The position numbers and the translations under genes were made by a program. From Fodinibacter sp035633415 (GTDB lineage Bacteria; Actinomycetota; Actinomycetes; Actinomycetales; Dermatophilaceae), in NCBI GenBank assembly GCA_035633415.1, contig DASQEZ010000054.1:1-17736 (forward strand): a DNA stretch of 17,736 nt, written 5' to 3'. Positions 10,501 to 17,025 of the stretch are shown in pieces. How positions within the stretch are numbered: the stretch's first letter is position 1; every line of letters begins with the position of its first letter. Below the pieces are notes generated by a model. The model worked only from the letters and a program-made list of their open reading frames with translations. It was not told the origin of the DNA and searched no databases.

Positions 10501-13500
10501 CGCCGGTGGAGCCGCCGCGCGACCCGTCCACCGGGCTGGTCTCAGCCGGCTGGGCCGACGTGTACGAGCGGCTGCTGGCGTCGCGCGCGTACGGGTTGCG
10601 ACTCCTGACCGGGAGGTGGCCGTTGCAGGGCGTCGTGGCCATTGCGGCAGCAACTGGCGCCCCGGGCACCGGGAAGTGGATCCTCGACCTGCTGACGCGG
10701 AACCTCGATGACCTGCGCGCCCGTACCGAGCAGGACCTGTCCAACGTCGGCCTCGCCGAGCTGTTCGCCCGCCAGGCGCTCCTGGCCGAGTCGCGCCGTG
10801 CGGCCGCCGACGTCCTGGTCGACCGCGGCCTGCTCTCCGACGAGGCGCTGGCGATCATCGGCACGTCGAGCCTCTACCAGACGTGGGCGTCCGGGACGCT
10901 CTCCCGAACGTCGGCCTGGGGGTTGCTGTTCGGCACCGTCAACCAGATCGTCGAGGTCGGCGGCTCCGGTGCCGCGGTCCCGCCGGACCTCGACAACCGC
11001 ACGATGGCGCAGGTGTTCCAGGCGGGTAGGCCCGCGTCGGTCGAGGCCCATCGCGCGGCGGTCACCCGCTTCGCACAGCTCCCGGCCGACCGGATGGGGG
11101 CGCTCACACGTGAGCACCTCGACCTCGCGACCCATCGACTGGACGCATGGATCGGTGGGCTCGCGCACCGGCGGATGCGCACAATGCGACAGCGGCGGCC
11201 CGTCGGCGTGCATGTCGGCGCGTACGGCTGGGTCGAGAACCTGCGGCCCAAGCCGAGCGCCCCGGCGGCGGCCGGTTTGCCAGCCGCGCTCACCGGGCTC
11301 CCCGGCCGCCCGGTGATCCGCGACGAGCGGGCCGAGGGATTCATCCAGACGCCGTCACCGACGCACGCCGTCACCGCCGCCGTGCTCCGCGCCGCCTATC
11401 GGTCACAGATGGCAGAGGGCTCGTTCGGCAACGAGATGTCGGTCAACCTGTCGTCGAACCGGGTGCGCATCGCGCACTCGCTGATCGACGGGGTGCGGGC
11501 CGGCAACGACCTCGGCGCGCTGCTCGGCTACCGCCTCGAACGCTTCCTGCACGAGTACTACGCGCGGCCCGACACCCCCCACGTGGTCGAGCTCGACGCT
11601 GCGATCTTCCCGCTGCGGCGCGCCTACCCGACGGTGGCCGCCGTCGACCCCGGCGCCGACCCCGCGGTCGACTCCGGCACCGAGCCGACCAGGTACGTCG
11701 TCGACGGCCTGGCGCTCGTGCGCACGGTGCTGGACTGGATCGAGCGGAACGCGGCATCTGCAGTGGGCACGCTGTTCCAGGTCTTGAGCGCCCGGATGGA
11801 CGGATACCCGTGGGACGTCACACCGGGCGCGCTCCCGGCGAAGACCGACACAGACCGCCTGACCGGTGTGCTGCGTGGCATCGACGCCATCGCCGACGCG
11901 CTCGACGCACTCGGCGACCTCACGATGAGCGAGGCCGTGCACCAGCTCGTGCGCGGCAACCACGCCCGGGCCGCCGCCGTGCTGGCCGCGCTCGGCGAGG
12001 GCACCGCGATCCCGCACCCGGAGGTCACCGACACGCCGCGCACCGGGCTGCCGGTGACGCACAGGCTGCTGCTGCAGCTGCCGCCGGTGGCAGCCGAACC
12101 GGTGACGTCGCCTTCCGGATGGGAGTCGGTGCCGATGACGCCCCGTGCTGCCGTCGAGCCGGCGGTGAACGCGTGGCTGGCCGGGTTGCTCGGCGATCCG
12201 TCGACGATCCGGGTGCGCTTGACCTCTGATCTGCTCGCGCCGGGCGCGGCGCTGCCGGAGGCGTCGATCGCCGAGCTCGGCCTCCAACCGCTGGACCTGG
12301 TCGCCCTGCTCGCCGATGGCTTCGACTCCTCGGTCGGATGGCTGACCGCCCGCGTGCTCGACCGCGAGCGACCCAACGATCTGCCGCCCGACCAGCCGGG
12401 CGTCGCCGTGTCCGACGGCCCGGCGAGCACCGCGACCGACGTGTGGAGGATCGAGCCTCAGCGTGCCGCGGCGTGGGGCCCGTCGATCCGCAGCATCACC
12501 GACGTTGCGCCTGCGCTGGAGGCGTGCGCGGACCTGCTCGGGAGGGCCAAGCCGGCCCGCGCCTCGGACTACGCGGCACCGGAGGTGACCGGGGCCGCAG
12601 GCGACGGTGTCGACCTGGCCGAGCTCGCCACCCGCGTGCAGCGGTTGCTCGACGGTGCCCGCGAGCACGCCCTCTCGCTCGCCCGGCTGCTGGCCGAGGA
12701 CGCATCGCTCGACTCGAGCGTGCTCGACACCGAGCCGGCGGTGTGGCTGGGGGGCCGCCGCGTGCGCCAGCCCGGGAACCCGGCCGCGGAGAACCCGAGT
12801 GCGTGGCTGCCGTCGCTGGACATCGTCGGGGGGACGCCGGCCGACGTGGCGGCCGCCCTGGCGCGCCTCGACGGGTTCTGGGCCGAGCGCGACTCCTGGC
12901 GCACCGCGACGGCGGCGGCGCAGCGCTACGGCATCCGGGTGGGGCTGCCCCGCCGGTTCCTCTCGCGGATCCAGGTCAGCACCGAGCTGCTGCAGTCGGC
13001 GGAGGTCGCCTACCTCGACCTGGCGTCCCGCTGCCGGGCTGCTGAAGCGATCGTCGCTGCGGGCGGCGATCCGAAGCCTGCGGCCACCTGGACCGATGCC
13101 GCGGTGGCCCTGCTCGGTGAGGCCCTGACGCTCGTGCCGCGGATCGGACTCGACCCGATCCGCGCGGACCTGCAGACCGCACTGGACGCGGGCCTCGTGC
13201 CCGTCGAGGAGGTCGACGCGTGGCTCGAGGGGGCCGCCGCCGTGCGCCCGGGCGCTGCCGATCTCGCCGACCTGCACCTGCTCGCCGAAGCGCTCGGGCG
13301 CAGCACGCCGACGGCCACAGTCGCCCAGCTGCCACACGTCGCCGGCGAGCCGTGGCTCGGCGGGCCCGTGCCCGACCCGACCGTGATGAACGGCAAGGTC
13401 AGCGTGGTGGTGTACGGCCGGGAGCACCTGCCCGACGCGGGCGCGAGTGGGACCGCGCTGCTGGTGGACGAGTGGAGCGAGTCGGTGCCGTTCCGCGAGG

Positions 13501-13793
13501 AGATGACCGGCGTGGCGCTGCACTACGACCAGCCCGACGCCACGGCCCCGCAGGCGATCCTCGTCGCCGTCCCGCCGGTGCTCGGCACGCCGTGGACGCT
13601 GACCGACTTCGCCGCAACCCTGCACGACACCCTCGAGCTGGCGCGCAACCGCACGGTCGAGCTCGAGCACATCGGTGCCCGGCTCTACGGCCAGCTGCTG
13701 CCGCTGCTCATCGGCGAGGTGGTGCCGCACGCCGCCGGCACCGGCCTCGCCGGCGACCGCGTCGTCCTTGACTTCCATCAGAACAACCCGTGA
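7548..13793 (+). CDS. Giant multi-domain protein of unknown function (2081 aa)
   Basis: No function is recognised. The start is the ATG at 7548; upstream sequence in this frame overlaps the previous gene and lacks family-like motifs. Landmarks: VLIPVRVETRF (38-48); a helical, coiled-coil-like stretch (about 105-195); LLVRIYPEPLAVDSHEEELT (362-381) followed by a Trp-rich helix; a Pro linker near 558; RWMTDFDEAVAKGMALRI (637-654); GRGLLPAVRVDDQPYGVLPA near 820; a second Pro linker near 983 coded by a 12-bp tandem repeat; SLIDGVRAGNDLGALLGYRL near 1305; VHQLVRGNHARAAAVLAALG (from 1464), then TDTPRTGLPVTHRL; and near the C-terminus LLVDEWSESVP and ALHYDQPDATAPQAILVAVP (from 1971). The single GAPGTGK stretch near 1040 has no supporting NTPase context. 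No signal or membrane segment and three Cys were seen. Such block conservation suggests a fixed fold or protein interfaces; a scaffold or baseplate-like role is only a guess. Confidence 0.92.
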   Translation: MSTSTVDWSTPTTDPASAPSVADLEALAHGLDPEVPTVLIPVRVETRFTTVEVPDVVDHLDVLIERLREVSGGLQRLAEIEYVTALPSGVKERRTYKTGTEEPLYQQIQSELAPLETAHDRLRGALEQPITSATGQQRKALQVAVAEVREAAAAARTAMTAMRSDFQRARFTAAFDSVLAPIEERIGVIGSKVEPGLRLVADLDITTGSRAARGFGRTPDGRPLRPDLLPRAGGRAARRVIVDDGTRADALGAERVVHLEHSQLVAAGESAQRIRARLADGTTELGPDLVAEAAGIVLLPGSLKSELLAALDHAVRRPGATELRAEIAATPSDWPELDDAVPERAAGTVWALEARTTTVHQLLVRIYPEPLAVDSHEEELTETEAAAGTAFWAQWAAAGSNPELRKGAWRALCVGRSTRRAAWIARVTEPAEPGPTEGARHAARILDAITVAEKRLAELDVDRLPLVPGERPRRLPGGRADKELTARQVAAIERALGGLGKSVEAADALPAASGTAIVAGLRTLHAAVASLNDVFVNLPPGWASALEQMARHLAALPVEPPPEPPRPDVAPRTGTWTRAASSTVLPSRFAVFAVRDGRATRVAAGNPVPANLTLGLDPAGDTFSLEDGALIVPDSIRWMTDFDEAVAKGMALRITIPPEEAEHGFDELLVVGLAAGDTGDGTDRLTAMLDAHHHTGAGLSLVPVGTPTNNTELEASGLSTRDDPDEAFAIELGADLAASVPDSDGRRLATSLGVDPQLFAHVRGADGTDASDTITTNHALYPGTLGHALEELAPGLIGRAARARLRAFALTDVAGRGLLPAVRVDDQPYGVLPAVSISRFRPDLRDAGLAASSPLRMEQQRFEETLLRLFRHLHADWSAMRDGSDDGPAVRHLASPEVGRPGFDAQQHFLAMLGLEPSSVGASYRFAVNVADRGGVRGEPELGLGFGIPPADRSTPDPAASFGPFALLEHLDDAFRAALGLPVEPPVEPPRDPSTGLVSAGWADVYERLLASRAYGLRLLTGRWPLQGVVAIAAATGAPGTGKWILDLLTRNLDDLRARTEQDLSNVGLAELFARQALLAESRRAAADVLVDRGLLSDEALAIIGTSSLYQTWASGTLSRTSAWGLLFGTVNQIVEVGGSGAAVPPDLDNRTMAQVFQAGRPASVEAHRAAVTRFAQLPADRMGALTREHLDLATHRLDAWIGGLAHRRMRTMRQRRPVGVHVGAYGWVENLRPKPSAPAAAGLPAALTGLPGRPVIRDERAEGFIQTPSPTHAVTAAVLRAAYRSQMAEGSFGNEMSVNLSSNRVRIAHSLIDGVRAGNDLGALLGYRLERFLHEYYARPDTPHVVELDAAIFPLRRAYPTVAAVDPGADPAVDSGTEPTRYVVDGLALVRTVLDWIERNAASAVGTLFQVLSARMDGYPWDVTPGALPAKTDTDRLTGVLRGIDAIADALDALGDLTMSEAVHQLVRGNHARAAAVLAALGEGTAIPHPEVTDTPRTGLPVTHRLLLQLPPVAAEPVTSPSGWESVPMTPRAAVEPAVNAWLAGLLGDPSTIRVRLTSDLLAPGAALPEASIAELGLQPLDLVALLADGFDSSVGWLTARVLDRERPNDLPPDQPGVAVSDGPASTATDVWRIEPQRAAAWGPSIRSITDVAPALEACADLLGRAKPARASDYAAPEVTGAAGDGVDLAELATRVQRLLDGAREHALSLARLLAEDASLDSSVLDTEPAVWLGGRRVRQPGNPAAENPSAWLPSLDIVGGTPADVAAALARLDGFWAERDSWRTATAAAQRYGIRVGLPRRFLSRIQVSTELLQSAEVAYLDLASRCRAAEAIVAAGGDPKPAATWTDAAVALLGEALTLVPRIGLDPIRADLQTALDAGLVPVEEVDAWLEGAAAVRPGAADLADLHLLAEALGRSTPTATVAQLPHVAGEPWLGGPVPDPTVMNGKVSVVVYGREHLPDAGASGTALLVDEWSESVPFREEMTGVALHYDQPDATAPQAILVAVPPVLGTPWTLTDFAATLHDTLELARNRTVELEHIGARLYGQLLPLLIGEVVPHAAGTGLAGDRVVLDFHQNNP

Positions 13794-13795
13794 GG
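13792..13795 (+). promoter_or_regulatory. Ribosome binding site for the 601-aa gene
   Basis: GAGG overlaps the TGA of the 2081-residue gene and lies seven bases before the ATG at 13803. This favours the ATG over the in-frame GTG at 13797, which would itself touch the site. The arrangement couples translation of the fourth gene to the third. Confidence 0.65.
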
Positions 13796-13802
13796 TGTGG
13801 AC

Positions 13803-15608
13803 ATGGCCTTCGTCTCTGCCACCTGTGAACCGCTGCGGATCTGGTCGCGCCTCGAGCCGCGGACGCGGCAACCCGAATTCGCAGGTGCGCTGGCGGCGCG
13901 GATCGCCGACCCGCTGTTCATGCTCGGCCGGCAGTGGCAGTTCGGCGAGTTCGCCGGGACCGACGGCGGCTCCGCGATCTTCGCCACGATGGCGCGCCAG
14001 ATCAGCCCGGTCCGCATCGCCGGAGCCGGCGACGACGACGGCGTCGACGCGGTCACGGAGCGGCTGCCGATCGACTTCCCGCTGATCGTTCGGGCGCGGC
14101 TCGGCCGGACGCTTCTCAGCCGGGTCGACGCAGCGGTCGCGCGCAGCGGCGCGGACGCCGCCGGCGACGCCGCCGTCATCCGCGATGCGTTGGCCAGCGC
14201 GTACGGGCCACTCGATCCGGAGCCGACTGCTGCGATCGAGGTTGCCCGCGACCGCGCCGCCCCCCGCGCGGCGCGGGCCCGCCTTGCGCTGCGCGGCCGC
14301 TGCGTCGACGGTGTCCGGGTCCACGCGTCGGTGCCGGCGGACCTGACCGTGGCCACGCTCCCGACCGAGCTGGCGGCGGCGCTGCCGGCCGGTCGCGCCG
14401 GCCTGGTCGTCAGCGTGCTGCTCGAGTACCGGAGCTGGTTCGAGCGCACCTACCGGCAGCCGGCGTCGGCGACCGACGGCGGGGCGGCCCGATGGGAGGG
14501 CGACCAGCTGGAGTACGCGGTCACCGGAGTCGCCGCGCGCGGCTCGGTGGGCACCGCGGTACAGGCCGCCGAGCACGTCGGTGGCCACCTCGACTGGTAC
14601 TCATTCGACCAGGGCGCGACCTCGGCCCTCCCGAGTGCGGACCTGGCCGACGCGGTGGTCGACGTGCGCACGGTGATCCCGGTGCCCGCCGAGTACCCGG
14701 GCATGCCGAAGCCGCGCTGGTGGCAGTTCGAGGACGCGGCGGTCGACCTCGGCAAGCTGAGCGCCGCCGCGACCGACGCCGCACGGATCGTGGTCAGCGA
14801 GTTCGCACTGCTCTACAGCAACGACTGGTTCACCATCGTCTGCCGCCAGCCGGTGGGCACCGTCGCCGAGCTGCAGGGGGTGATCGTCACCGACACATTC
14901 GGGTGGCGCACGCTGGTGCAGCCGATGATCGCCGCCGCGGGGAACGACTGGACCGGCTGGGACGCCTTCAGCCTTGCGCCCCGGCCATCCGCGCCGGACC
15001 AGGCGCCGCTGCCGCAGCACCTGTTCGTGCCCCAGACGCTGCCGCTGATCAGCGACTCCGAACCGTTGGAGCAGGTGGTCCTCGTGCGCGACGAGACCGC
15101 CGACATGGTGTGGGCGATCGAGCAGCGGATCCCCGACGGCCTCGGCGGGTCCCGCGACGCGGCCGAGGCCTCCCGGCGCCTGCGCCAACAGCTCGACGCC
15201 ACTGCCGACGCGCCAGCCACCGTCAGGAGCGGCGGGCAGCTGCGCTACGTGGTGCAGACCGAGGTCGCAGAGAACTGGATCCCGTTCATCCCCGTCCACC
15301 TGCCCGGGCAGCTCCGTGCGATCCAGCTGCAGCGCGGCACGATGCGCCGCACCATCGGTCCGCAGGACAGCCTGATCCGGCCGCGCACGTCGATCCTGCG
15401 CGAGGGGATCGACGACGACGACCAGCGGGTCGCGCCGTACTACGTGCACGAGGAGGAGGTGCCACGCGTCGGGGTGCGCGTCCAGGGGATGCTGCGTCGG
15501 GCTCGGGCCTACGACGGCACACCGATCGTGTGGCACGCCCGTCGCGTGACCGCGGGCCGCGGCGAGGCGCGCTCGGGACTCGCATTCGACCGTATCGTCG
15601 CCCCGTAA
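13803..15608 (+). CDS. Conserved protein of unknown function (601 aa), last gene of operon
   Basis: It begins nine bases after the previous stop, with a good ribosome binding site. The N-terminus holds IWSRLEPRTR (13-22) and DPLFMLGRQWQFGEFAGTDG (36-55). A variable Ala/Arg-rich middle follows. Further blocks are GMPKPRWWQFEDAAVDLGKL (from 300), SEFALLYSNDWFTIVC (332-347), VRDETADMVWAIEQ, ENWIPFIPVHLPGQLRAIQL (from 490), RPRTSILREGI (from 526) and VHEEEVPRVGVRV (from 548). The protein ends with a Gly/Arg-rich GRGEARSGLAFD tail. There is no signal peptide, membrane helix or known catalytic motif. It has only two lysines and three cysteines. I recall the same chain of blocks in uncharacterised bacterial proteins beside large partners like those upstream; this is memory, not a search. 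A structural subunit of the same assembly is my inference. Confidence 0.92.
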   Translation: MAFVSATCEPLRIWSRLEPRTRQPEFAGALAARIADPLFMLGRQWQFGEFAGTDGGSAIFATMARQISPVRIAGAGDDDGVDAVTERLPIDFPLIVRARLGRTLLSRVDAAVARSGADAAGDAAVIRDALASAYGPLDPEPTAAIEVARDRAAPRAARARLALRGRCVDGVRVHASVPADLTVATLPTELAAALPAGRAGLVVSVLLEYRSWFERTYRQPASATDGGAARWEGDQLEYAVTGVAARGSVGTAVQAAEHVGGHLDWYSFDQGATSALPSADLADAVVDVRTVIPVPAEYPGMPKPRWWQFEDAAVDLGKLSAAATDAARIVVSEFALLYSNDWFTIVCRQPVGTVAELQGVIVTDTFGWRTLVQPMIAAAGNDWTGWDAFSLAPRPSAPDQAPLPQHLFVPQTLPLISDSEPLEQVVLVRDETADMVWAIEQRIPDGLGGSRDAAEASRRLRQQLDATADAPATVRSGGQLRYVVQTEVAENWIPFIPVHLPGQLRAIQLQRGTMRRTIGPQDSLIRPRTSILREGIDDDDQRVAPYYVHEEEVPRVGVRVQGMLRRARAYDGTPIVWHARRVTAGRGEARSGLAFDRIVAP

Positions 15609-15610
15609 TG

Positions 15611-15624
15611 GCACCGCCCGGTGC
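15611..15624 (+). terminator. Possible terminator hairpin after the operon
   Basis: GCACC, a four-base loop, then GGTGC forms a perfect five-pair stem two bases after the TAA of the fourth gene and ahead of the next promoter. There is no T-run, so if it terminates it does so as the U-less kind common in high-GC actinobacteria. The same GCACC/GGTGC words recur in the palindromes at the following promoter, so it might instead be a protein-binding site. Confidence 0.35.
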
Positions 15625-15635
15625 GCGATGTGGCC

Positions 15636-15664
15636 TTGACCGTGGCCCGCGCGCGACCTAAGGT
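15636..15664 (+). promoter_or_regulatory. Sigma-70-type promoter upstream of mnmH
   Basis: TTGACC (15636-15641) and TAAGGT (15659-15664) are separated by exactly 17 bp, a near-consensus match to the housekeeping actinobacterial promoter. The predicted start near 15671 gives an untranslated leader of about 182 nt before the GTG at 15853. The position, just after the operon stop, shows that the downstream gene is separately transcribed. Confidence 0.65.
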
Positions 15665-15673
15665 GCTTGCACC
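15662..15673. promoter_or_regulatory. Operator-like palindrome over -10 and start site
   Basis: GGTGCTTGCACC is a perfect inverted repeat with a two-base centre. It covers the last half of the -10 box and the predicted transcription start, a classic place for a repressor. The second palindrome 18 bp downstream shares its GTGC and GCAC arms. Confidence 0.4.
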
Positions 15674-15680
15674 ATTGGTA

Positions 15681-15691
15681 GTGCAGTGCAC
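15681..15691. promoter_or_regulatory. Second operator-like palindrome in early leader
   Basis: GTGCAGTGCAC is a perfect inverted repeat around one central base, with centre about 18.5 bp from the centre of the upstream palindrome. Its GTGC/GCAC arms match the first site with the spacing changed from two to three bases. Two tandem sites on nearly two helical turns would suit a dimeric regulator. Confidence 0.35.
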
Positions 15692-15710
15692 ACTCGAATT
15701 TGAAACGGGG

Positions 15711-15722
15711 ATTCTGAAGAAT
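15711..15722. repeat. AT-rich palindrome in mnmH leader
   Basis: ATTCTGAAGAAT is a perfect five-two-five inverted repeat within the lowest-GC stretch of the window (about 15670-15730). It could be a binding site or a small leader hairpin. Nothing in its context decides between them. Confidence 0.25.
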
Positions 15723-15762
15723 ATCAGAGCTGATGGGAGTCCTCCTGGGTGGTCCGGCTTGC

Positions 15763-15790
15763 GTTCTTCCCCGCGGACGCGGGGTTCCGC
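15763..15790. repeat. Single GC hairpin resembling a type I-E CRISPR repeat
   Basis: CCCCGC, loop GGAC, GCGGGG form a six-pair stem at 15769-15784. The flanks (GTTCTT before, TTCCGC after) give a unit of about 28 bases that recalls actinobacterial type I-E repeats. I see no second copy about 61 bp to either side and no cas gene, so this is not an array. It lies in the leader of mnmH, about 70 nt before the start codon, where it may simply be an RNA hairpin. Confidence 0.3.
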
Positions 15791-15852
15791 AGTGTGTTCC
15801 ACTCAGGGGGCACTTAGTCTCCCGACACGTCGGCCGAACGGGGGGGCGGGAC

Positions 15853-16458
15853 GTGCGTGTGATTGTGCTGACGGGCCTCGCCGGGGTGGGGAAGACCGCG
15901 TTGCTGTCCGAGTTGGCAGCAGTTGGCGAGCAGGTTCTCGACCTTGAAGGATTGGCTGCCCATCGCGGCTCGTCCTTCGGCCGGATCGGTATCGAAACGC
16001 CCCAGCCGACCCAGCCCGAATTCCGCGCGCTGATCCAGGCGTCGTGGCCGACGTTCGATCGTGATCGCCCCGTGTGGATTGAGGACGAAGGTCCACACGT
16101 CGGCCGCCTGTGGGTGCCAACTGAGATCACGAGCGCGATCGGCACCGCCACGACGGTGCGCGTCGAGTTGCCGCTCGGCGATCGTGTGGCCCGGCTGACA
16201 GCGCTGTTCGGGCGAGCAGACCCCGCCGACCTGATCGACGCCACCCAGCGCATCCGACGGCGGCTCGGCAACGGCCGGGCTGACCGTGCGATCAGCCACT
16301 TCCACGCCCGCAGGCCCGAGGCCGCGATCCGTGTCCTGCTCGAGTACTTCGACGAGGGCTACGCCCGACGCGCCGAGCGCGACGCCCGTCGCCCGGTCCC
16401 GCACCACGACATCTCCGCCGTCGCCCGCCGGGTGATTGACCGTGGAGGCAGGGCGTAA
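15853..16458 (+). CDS. mnmH: Stand-alone P-loop domain of tRNA 2-selenouridine synthase (MnmH/SelU)
   Basis: Full-length MnmH replaces the sulfur of 2-thiouridine at the wobble position of certain tRNAs with selenium, through a geranylated intermediate, using selenophosphate. It usually has about 370 residues: a rhodanese domain with the catalytic Cys, then a P-loop domain. This 201-residue protein has only the second part: Walker A GLAGVGKT (8-15), the family signature LEGLAAHRGSSFG (31-43), PQPTQPEF (50-57) and VWIEDEGPHVGRLWVP (74-89), then a helical C-terminus with HFHARRPEAAIRVLLEYF. GTG 15853 is chosen because the P-loop begins six residues later. The longer in-frame start at 15733 would add 40 residues with TTA, AGG and TGT codons and no family similarity. 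The N-terminal codons are less G/C-ended than in the operon. No rhodanese, selD or mnmA is in the window. It could work with a separate rhodanese, as in archaeal two-part enzymes, or have another role. Confidence 0.8.
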   Translation: MRVIVLTGLAGVGKTALLSELAAVGEQVLDLEGLAAHRGSSFGRIGIETPQPTQPEFRALIQASWPTFDRDRPVWIEDEGPHVGRLWVPTEITSAIGTATTVRVELPLGDRVARLTALFGRADPADLIDATQRIRRRLGNGRADRAISHFHARRPEAAIRVLLEYFDEGYARRAERDARRPVPHHDISAVARRVIDRGGRA

Positions 16459-16888
16459 CGCCGGCTTCCCCTCGGCTGCGTGGCGCCCACCGGGGACTCG
16501 CACCGCGTTCCCGAACCCGCCTGCGAACGGGAGTCGCCATCGTCAACACAGGGGTCATCGCGTCCGGGTCGAGTTGTTGGACCGGGGGCCAGTTACCAGG
16601 GCGGGGTTCCGGCGAAGCCTTTCGGCTGTCGTCGTGGGTTCGGGACGGGACCTCGACGTGCAGGAGCATTTCCACCTCAGCGCCGACGGGAGCTCGGCCC
16701 TCGTCACGGAGACGACCCGCGAGGCACTCGCCGACCCGGCGAGAGAAACTCGGGTGGCGACGGCCTCCTGCAACCTCGAGATGATTCAGGCCCGATGGCG
16801 GCCGAGGACGTCCGATGAGTCCCTCGCCGTCCGCACCCGCTCGCCGCGTCCAGGGACCGGCGCAAATGTCCGCAGCCATTCACGCAGA
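16459..16888. other. 430-bp region without a supported gene
   Basis: No convincing gene is seen. A plus-strand frame beginning with GTG 16442 (overlapping the mnmH stop) and ending at TGA 16922 has some coding-like stretches near 16630-16790, such as SGRDLDVQEHFHLSADG. It has no good ribosome binding site, a Pro/Arg-rich start, and runs through the hairpin beside the tRNA. A minus-strand frame covers the same bases and is equally open, as expected at this GC level. It may hold the 3' untranslated part of mnmH and a decayed gene. Confidence 0.3.
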
Positions 16889-16920
16889 AGGCCAGTCCCC
16901 GGTCTCCCGGAAACTGGCCT
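16889..16920 (-). terminator. Hairpin downstream of the initiator tRNA
   Basis: AGGCCAGT and ACTGGCCT form a perfect eight-pair outer stem. Inside it CCGG pairs with CCGG across a four-base loop, with a two-by-two mismatch between the stems. It begins 17 bases after the tRNA 3' end on the minus strand. There is no long T-run, so it is a U-less terminator or processing structure. Being symmetric, it could also stop transcripts arriving from mnmH. Confidence 0.55.
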
Positions 16921-16937
16921 CTGACCTGCGGTCTTAC

Positions 16938-17014
16938 TGGTAGCGGGGGCAGGATTTGAACCTGCGACCTCTGGGTTATGAGCCCAGCGAGCTACCGAGC
17001 TGCTCCACCCCGCG
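16938..17014 (-). tRNA. Initiator tRNA-fMet (anticodon CAU)
   Basis: The 77-nt minus-strand sequence folds into a full cloverleaf: acceptor CGCGGGG with CCCCGC, D-stem GAGC/GCTC, anticodon stem CTGGG/CCCAG with loop CTCATAA, a T-arm with TTCAAAT, and an encoded CCA. Two initiator hallmarks are visible: the three stacked G:C pairs in the anticodon stem (GGG/CCC) and an unpaired first base. The mismatch is C1:U72, where E. coli has C1:A72. This tRNA carries formyl-methionine to the start codon. It has its own promoter 12 bases upstream and a hairpin downstream, so it can be transcribed apart from fabI. Confidence 0.98.
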
Positions 17015-17025
17015 TTGCATGACGA

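Noticed and set aside
10660..10690. Walker A-like GAPGTGK in the 2081-residue protein
   Set aside because: There is no strand before it, no Walker B or sensor motifs after it, and it lies in a Gly/Pro-rich turn; probably chance.
15733..15852. Longer start for the mnmH gene
   Set aside because: The extra 40 residues use TTA, AGG, CGA and TGT codons, match nothing in the family and cover the leader hairpin.
15763..15852. CRISPR array
   Set aside because: Only one repeat-like unit is present; the expected positions about 61 bp to either side hold unrelated sequence, and no cas gene is seen.
16938..17014. C1:U72 end of the initiator tRNA as a novelty
   Set aside because: An unpaired 1:72 position is the normal initiator mark, and a U at 72 is, as far as I recall, ordinary in actinobacteria.
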